From an uncultured Marinobacter sp. (GTDB taxonomy: Bacteria; Pseudomonadota; Gammaproteobacteria; Pseudomonadales; Oleiphilaceae), in assembly GCF_913055835.1 (NCBI RefSeq), contig NZ_CAJXKQ010000029.1, forward strand, positions 1-56,661: a stretch of 56,661 nucleotides of DNA, given 5' to 3'. Below, one piece after another: positions 53,365-56,661 of this stretch (position 1 is the first letter of the stretch; each line of letters opens with the position of its first letter). Under the pieces are notes generated by a model. It saw only the letters and a list, made by a program, of their open reading frames with translations. It did no database searches and was not told the DNA's origin. A program made the position numbers and the translations under genes.

Positions 53365-54729
53365 TCAGTGTTTCTTCGGCTTTTCCCAGCCGGCAATGTT
53401 CCGCTGCCGGCCACGGGCGACGGCCAGTTCGTGATCGGCAACGTCTCGGGTAATGGTCGAACCGGCACCAATGGTGGCCTCTGCCGCAACGGTAACCGGG
53501 GCAACCAGAGCGGTATTGGAACCGACAAAGACTCCGTCGCCGAGCACCGTCTGGTACTTGTTCACCCCATCATAATTACAGGTGATGGTTCCTGCACCTA
53601 CATTCACATTACGACCCAGAGAGGCATCACCCACGTAGCTCAGGTGATTGATCTTGCTGCCTTCGCCGACGATGGCCTTCTTGGTTTCCACGAAGTTGCC
53701 CACCTTCGTATTCGCCGCCAGTTCGGTGCCCGGACGGATACGGGCAAATGGCCCGATCTGGGCCTTGGCGCCAATCACCGCCCCCTCAATCACACTGTTG
53801 GCCTTGATCTCAGCACCATCAGAAATGGTGGCGTCCTTGATGACGCAACCTGGTCCAATGGACACATTGCTACCGAGGCTGACCTTACCCTCAAAGACCA
53901 CGTTCACATCAATCCAAAGATCATTGCCAATACTGAGCTCGCCGCGAACATCCACCCGAGCGGGATCCGCCAGTGTTGCGCCTTCTGTCATCAGGCGATC
54001 AGCCTGCTGACGCTGGAACCAGCGTTCCAGTTCGGCCAGTTGCAGGCGATTGTTGACCCCCTGCACTTCAAAAGGATTCTCCGGTTGCGACACCGAGACG
54101 CGAAGGCCCTGCGCCACTGCCATGGCGATAATGTCGGTAAGGTAGTATTCGCCCTGGGCATTGCTGCTGGAGAGGGTTGGCAACCAGTTCTTCAGGTGTT
54201 TTGCTGATACCGCCAGGATGCCGGTATTCACCTCCCGAATCTGTTGTTGCTCCGGCGAAGCATCTTTCTGCTCGACAATGGACTGCACGTCGCCATCGGC
54301 ATTCCGGACGATCCGTCCGTAGCCCTGGGGGTTGTCCATGGTCACCGTTAGCAGACCCAGGGTGTTGTCATCCAGAGTTCCAACCAGTCCGTCGAGGGTT
54401 TCGTGGCGGGTCAGGGGTACATCGCCATAGAGCACAAGAACCCGCGCATCGTCGGGTAGATCCGGCAGGGCCTGGGCCACAGCGTGGCCGGTGCCCAACT
54501 GTTCGCTCTGGGTCACCCAGTTTACCGAGGCTTCATCGGTGGCTTCCCGAACCATACTGGCCCCGTGGCCGATTACCGTGTGAATTTTTTCAGCGCCCAG
54601 CTGTTTGGCGGTGTCGATGACATGATGGAGCATCGGGCGCCCGGCAATGGGGTGCAACACCTTCGGCAGTGCGGATTTCATTCTGGAACCCTGGCCGGCG
54701 GCCAGAATGACGACGTGTAGCGGGCTCAT
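53365..54729 (-). CDS. glmU: Bifunctional N-acetylglucosamine-1-phosphate uridyltransferase / GlcN-1-P acetyltransferase
   Basis: 454 residues. An N-terminal pyrophosphorylase ([20 protein letters not shown], about residues 9-28, and [18 protein letters not shown]) is followed by a C-terminal left-handed beta helix of hexapeptide repeats (about 250-435) with the acetyltransferase site and [15 protein letters not shown]. It makes UDP-GlcNAc. Co-transcribed with glmS; 148 bp separate it from atpC, a stretch with no clear terminator. Confidence 0.98.
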   Translation of the reverse strand: MSPLHVVILAAGQGSRMKSALPKVLHPIAGRPMLHHVIDTAKQLGAEKIHTVIGHGASMVREATDEASVNWVTQSEQLGTGHAVAQALPDLPDDARVLVLYGDVPLTRHETLDGLVGTLDDNTLGLLTVTMDNPQGYGRIVRNADGDVQSIVEQKDASPEQQQIREVNTGILAVSAKHLKNWLPTLSSSNAQGEYYLTDIIAMAVAQGLRVSVSQPENPFEVQGVNNRLQLAELERWFQRQQADRLMTEGATLADPARVDVRGELSIGNDLWIDVNVVFEGKVSLGSNVSIGPGCVIKDATISDGAEIKANSVIEGAVIGAKAQIGPFARIRPGTELAANTKVGNFVETKKAIVGEGSKINHLSYVGDASLGRNVNVGAGTITCNYDGVNKYQTVLGDGVFVGSNTALVAPVTVAAEATIGAGSTITRDVADHELAVARGRQRNIAGWEKPKKH

Positions 54730-54877
54730 GGAAAAGTCAGGCTCCCGAAGTATTTAGTCTCTGAATGCTTAAAATAAAAAACCGCACCCTTCAAAGCCGG
54801 ATGGTCAACGTAAAACGCTGATCTTCCAGCCGCTCAGGATGCGGCTTCGGTGTTCGGCAAACCCGAAACGGAAATGC

Positions 54878-55300
54878 TTATCGCATTTTGTTACGCAGCT
54901 GCTGGATGGTACGAAGCTGAGCAACAGCTTCGGCCAGCTCTGCAGCGGCACGGGAGTACTCGAATTCACCGGTCTTGTTGGCAAGTGCTTTCTCGGCTTC
55001 TTTCTGAGCTTCGAGCGCGGCTGCTTCGTCCACATCCTTTGCACGAACCGCGGTATCCGCCAACAAAGTCACCAGATTGGGCTGAACTTCCAGATACCCG
55101 CCGGACACGTAAAGAATTTCTTCTTCACCGCCCTGCTTGATAATCCGAATAGGGCCCGGCTTCAGCTGGGTCAGCAGCGGAGTGTGACCCGGGGCAATAC
55201 CCAGGTCACCTTCAGAGCCCGCTGCGATCAGCATTTCCACCAATCCGGAATAGATCTTTGTTTCGGCACTTACCACATCACAATGCACGGTCATACCCAT
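54878..55300 (-). CDS. atpC: ATP synthase F1 epsilon subunit
   Basis: 140 residues. An N-terminal beta sandwich ([63 protein letters not shown]) and a C-terminal helical hairpin. It couples the F1 rotor to Fo and inhibits ATPase. The start MGMTVHCDV has GAGG upstream; Met3 is possible. It is 47 bp after atpD, the last gene of the atp operon. Confidence 0.97.
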   Translation of the reverse strand: MGMTVHCDVVSAETKIYSGLVEMLIAAGSEGDLGIAPGHTPLLTQLKPGPIRIIKQGGEEEILYVSGGYLEVQPNLVTLLADTAVRAKDVDEAAALEAQKEAEKALANKTGEFEYSRAAAELAEAVAQLRTIQQLRNKMR

Positions 55301-55347
55301 GTCAGTTGCCTCTTTGATCGATCCGGAAACAAATGCGTCGGCTCAGA

Positions 55348-56661
<1,314 letters not shown>

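Noticed and set aside
54776..54877. Terminator after atpC
   Set aside because: A T-run exists on the minus strand but the possible stem before it is imperfect; not listed.

Overview
The window looks like chromosome of a Marinobacter-type marine gammaproteobacterium. This is inferred from gene content and order: atpDC-glmU-glmS, the betIBA set with a BCCT carrier, a Pseudomonas-like nrdAB, NhaB, two TonB siderophore receptors, and large GGDEF/EAL and hybrid-kinase proteins. No rRNA, tRNA or CRISPR array was seen. Apart from the cassette array described below, the coding density and base use look like ordinary core genome.

Layout. 1-2.7 kb: peroxide defence. ahpF (cut by the window edge) and ahpC flank a DUF3581 gene and a Prx5-type peroxiredoxin, and both ahp genes carry an OxyR-like half operator. 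2.7-8.1 kb: choline to glycine betaine (betI, betB, betA and a short BCCT carrier), with a 36-bp perfect palindrome as the presumed BetI operator. 8.1-15 kb: a small conserved protein, a 7TM-DISM GGDEF/EAL protein, a DUF4396 membrane protein, a putative zinc peptidase and a stand-alone molybdopterin oxidoreductase.

15.1-18.7 kb: a decayed chromosomal integron. Six cassette attC sites (five good, one degenerate) separate small cassette genes: an ABM monooxygenase-like protein, ccdAB, a GNAT, a DUF2750 protein, a nuclease-like protein and a membrane/coiled-coil protein. At the proximal end a LexA operator still precedes an integron-integrase remnant in which only a piece of the N-terminal domain is joined to the C-terminal tail. 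This is the most notable region of the window.

18.7-23.1 kb: nrdAB for class I ribonucleotide reductase. Its leader holds a cobalamin riboswitch and a REPIN-like repeat, so a B12-independent enzyme appears to be under B12 control. 23.1-36.4 kb: a short-chain amide/urea nitrogen-scavenging block (urtABCDE, amiE, amiB, fmdA, fmdB, all leftward). Opposite it lie a NCS1-permease/histidine-kinase/receiver fusion protein and its LuxR-type response regulator, which are likely its regulators.

36.5-44.1 kb: a DUF3047 protein, a family 3 solute-binding protein, NhaB, and a tight four-gene signalling operon (periplasmic molybdopterin-fold protein, EAL protein, PhnD-like binding protein, HAMP protein without output domain). 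44.3-51.5 kb: a Fur-type iron block with two TonB receptors, an AraC regulator, an MFS exporter and an unknown protein behind a 35-bp perfect Fur palindrome. 51.5 kb to the end: glmS, glmU, atpC and the 3' part of atpD.
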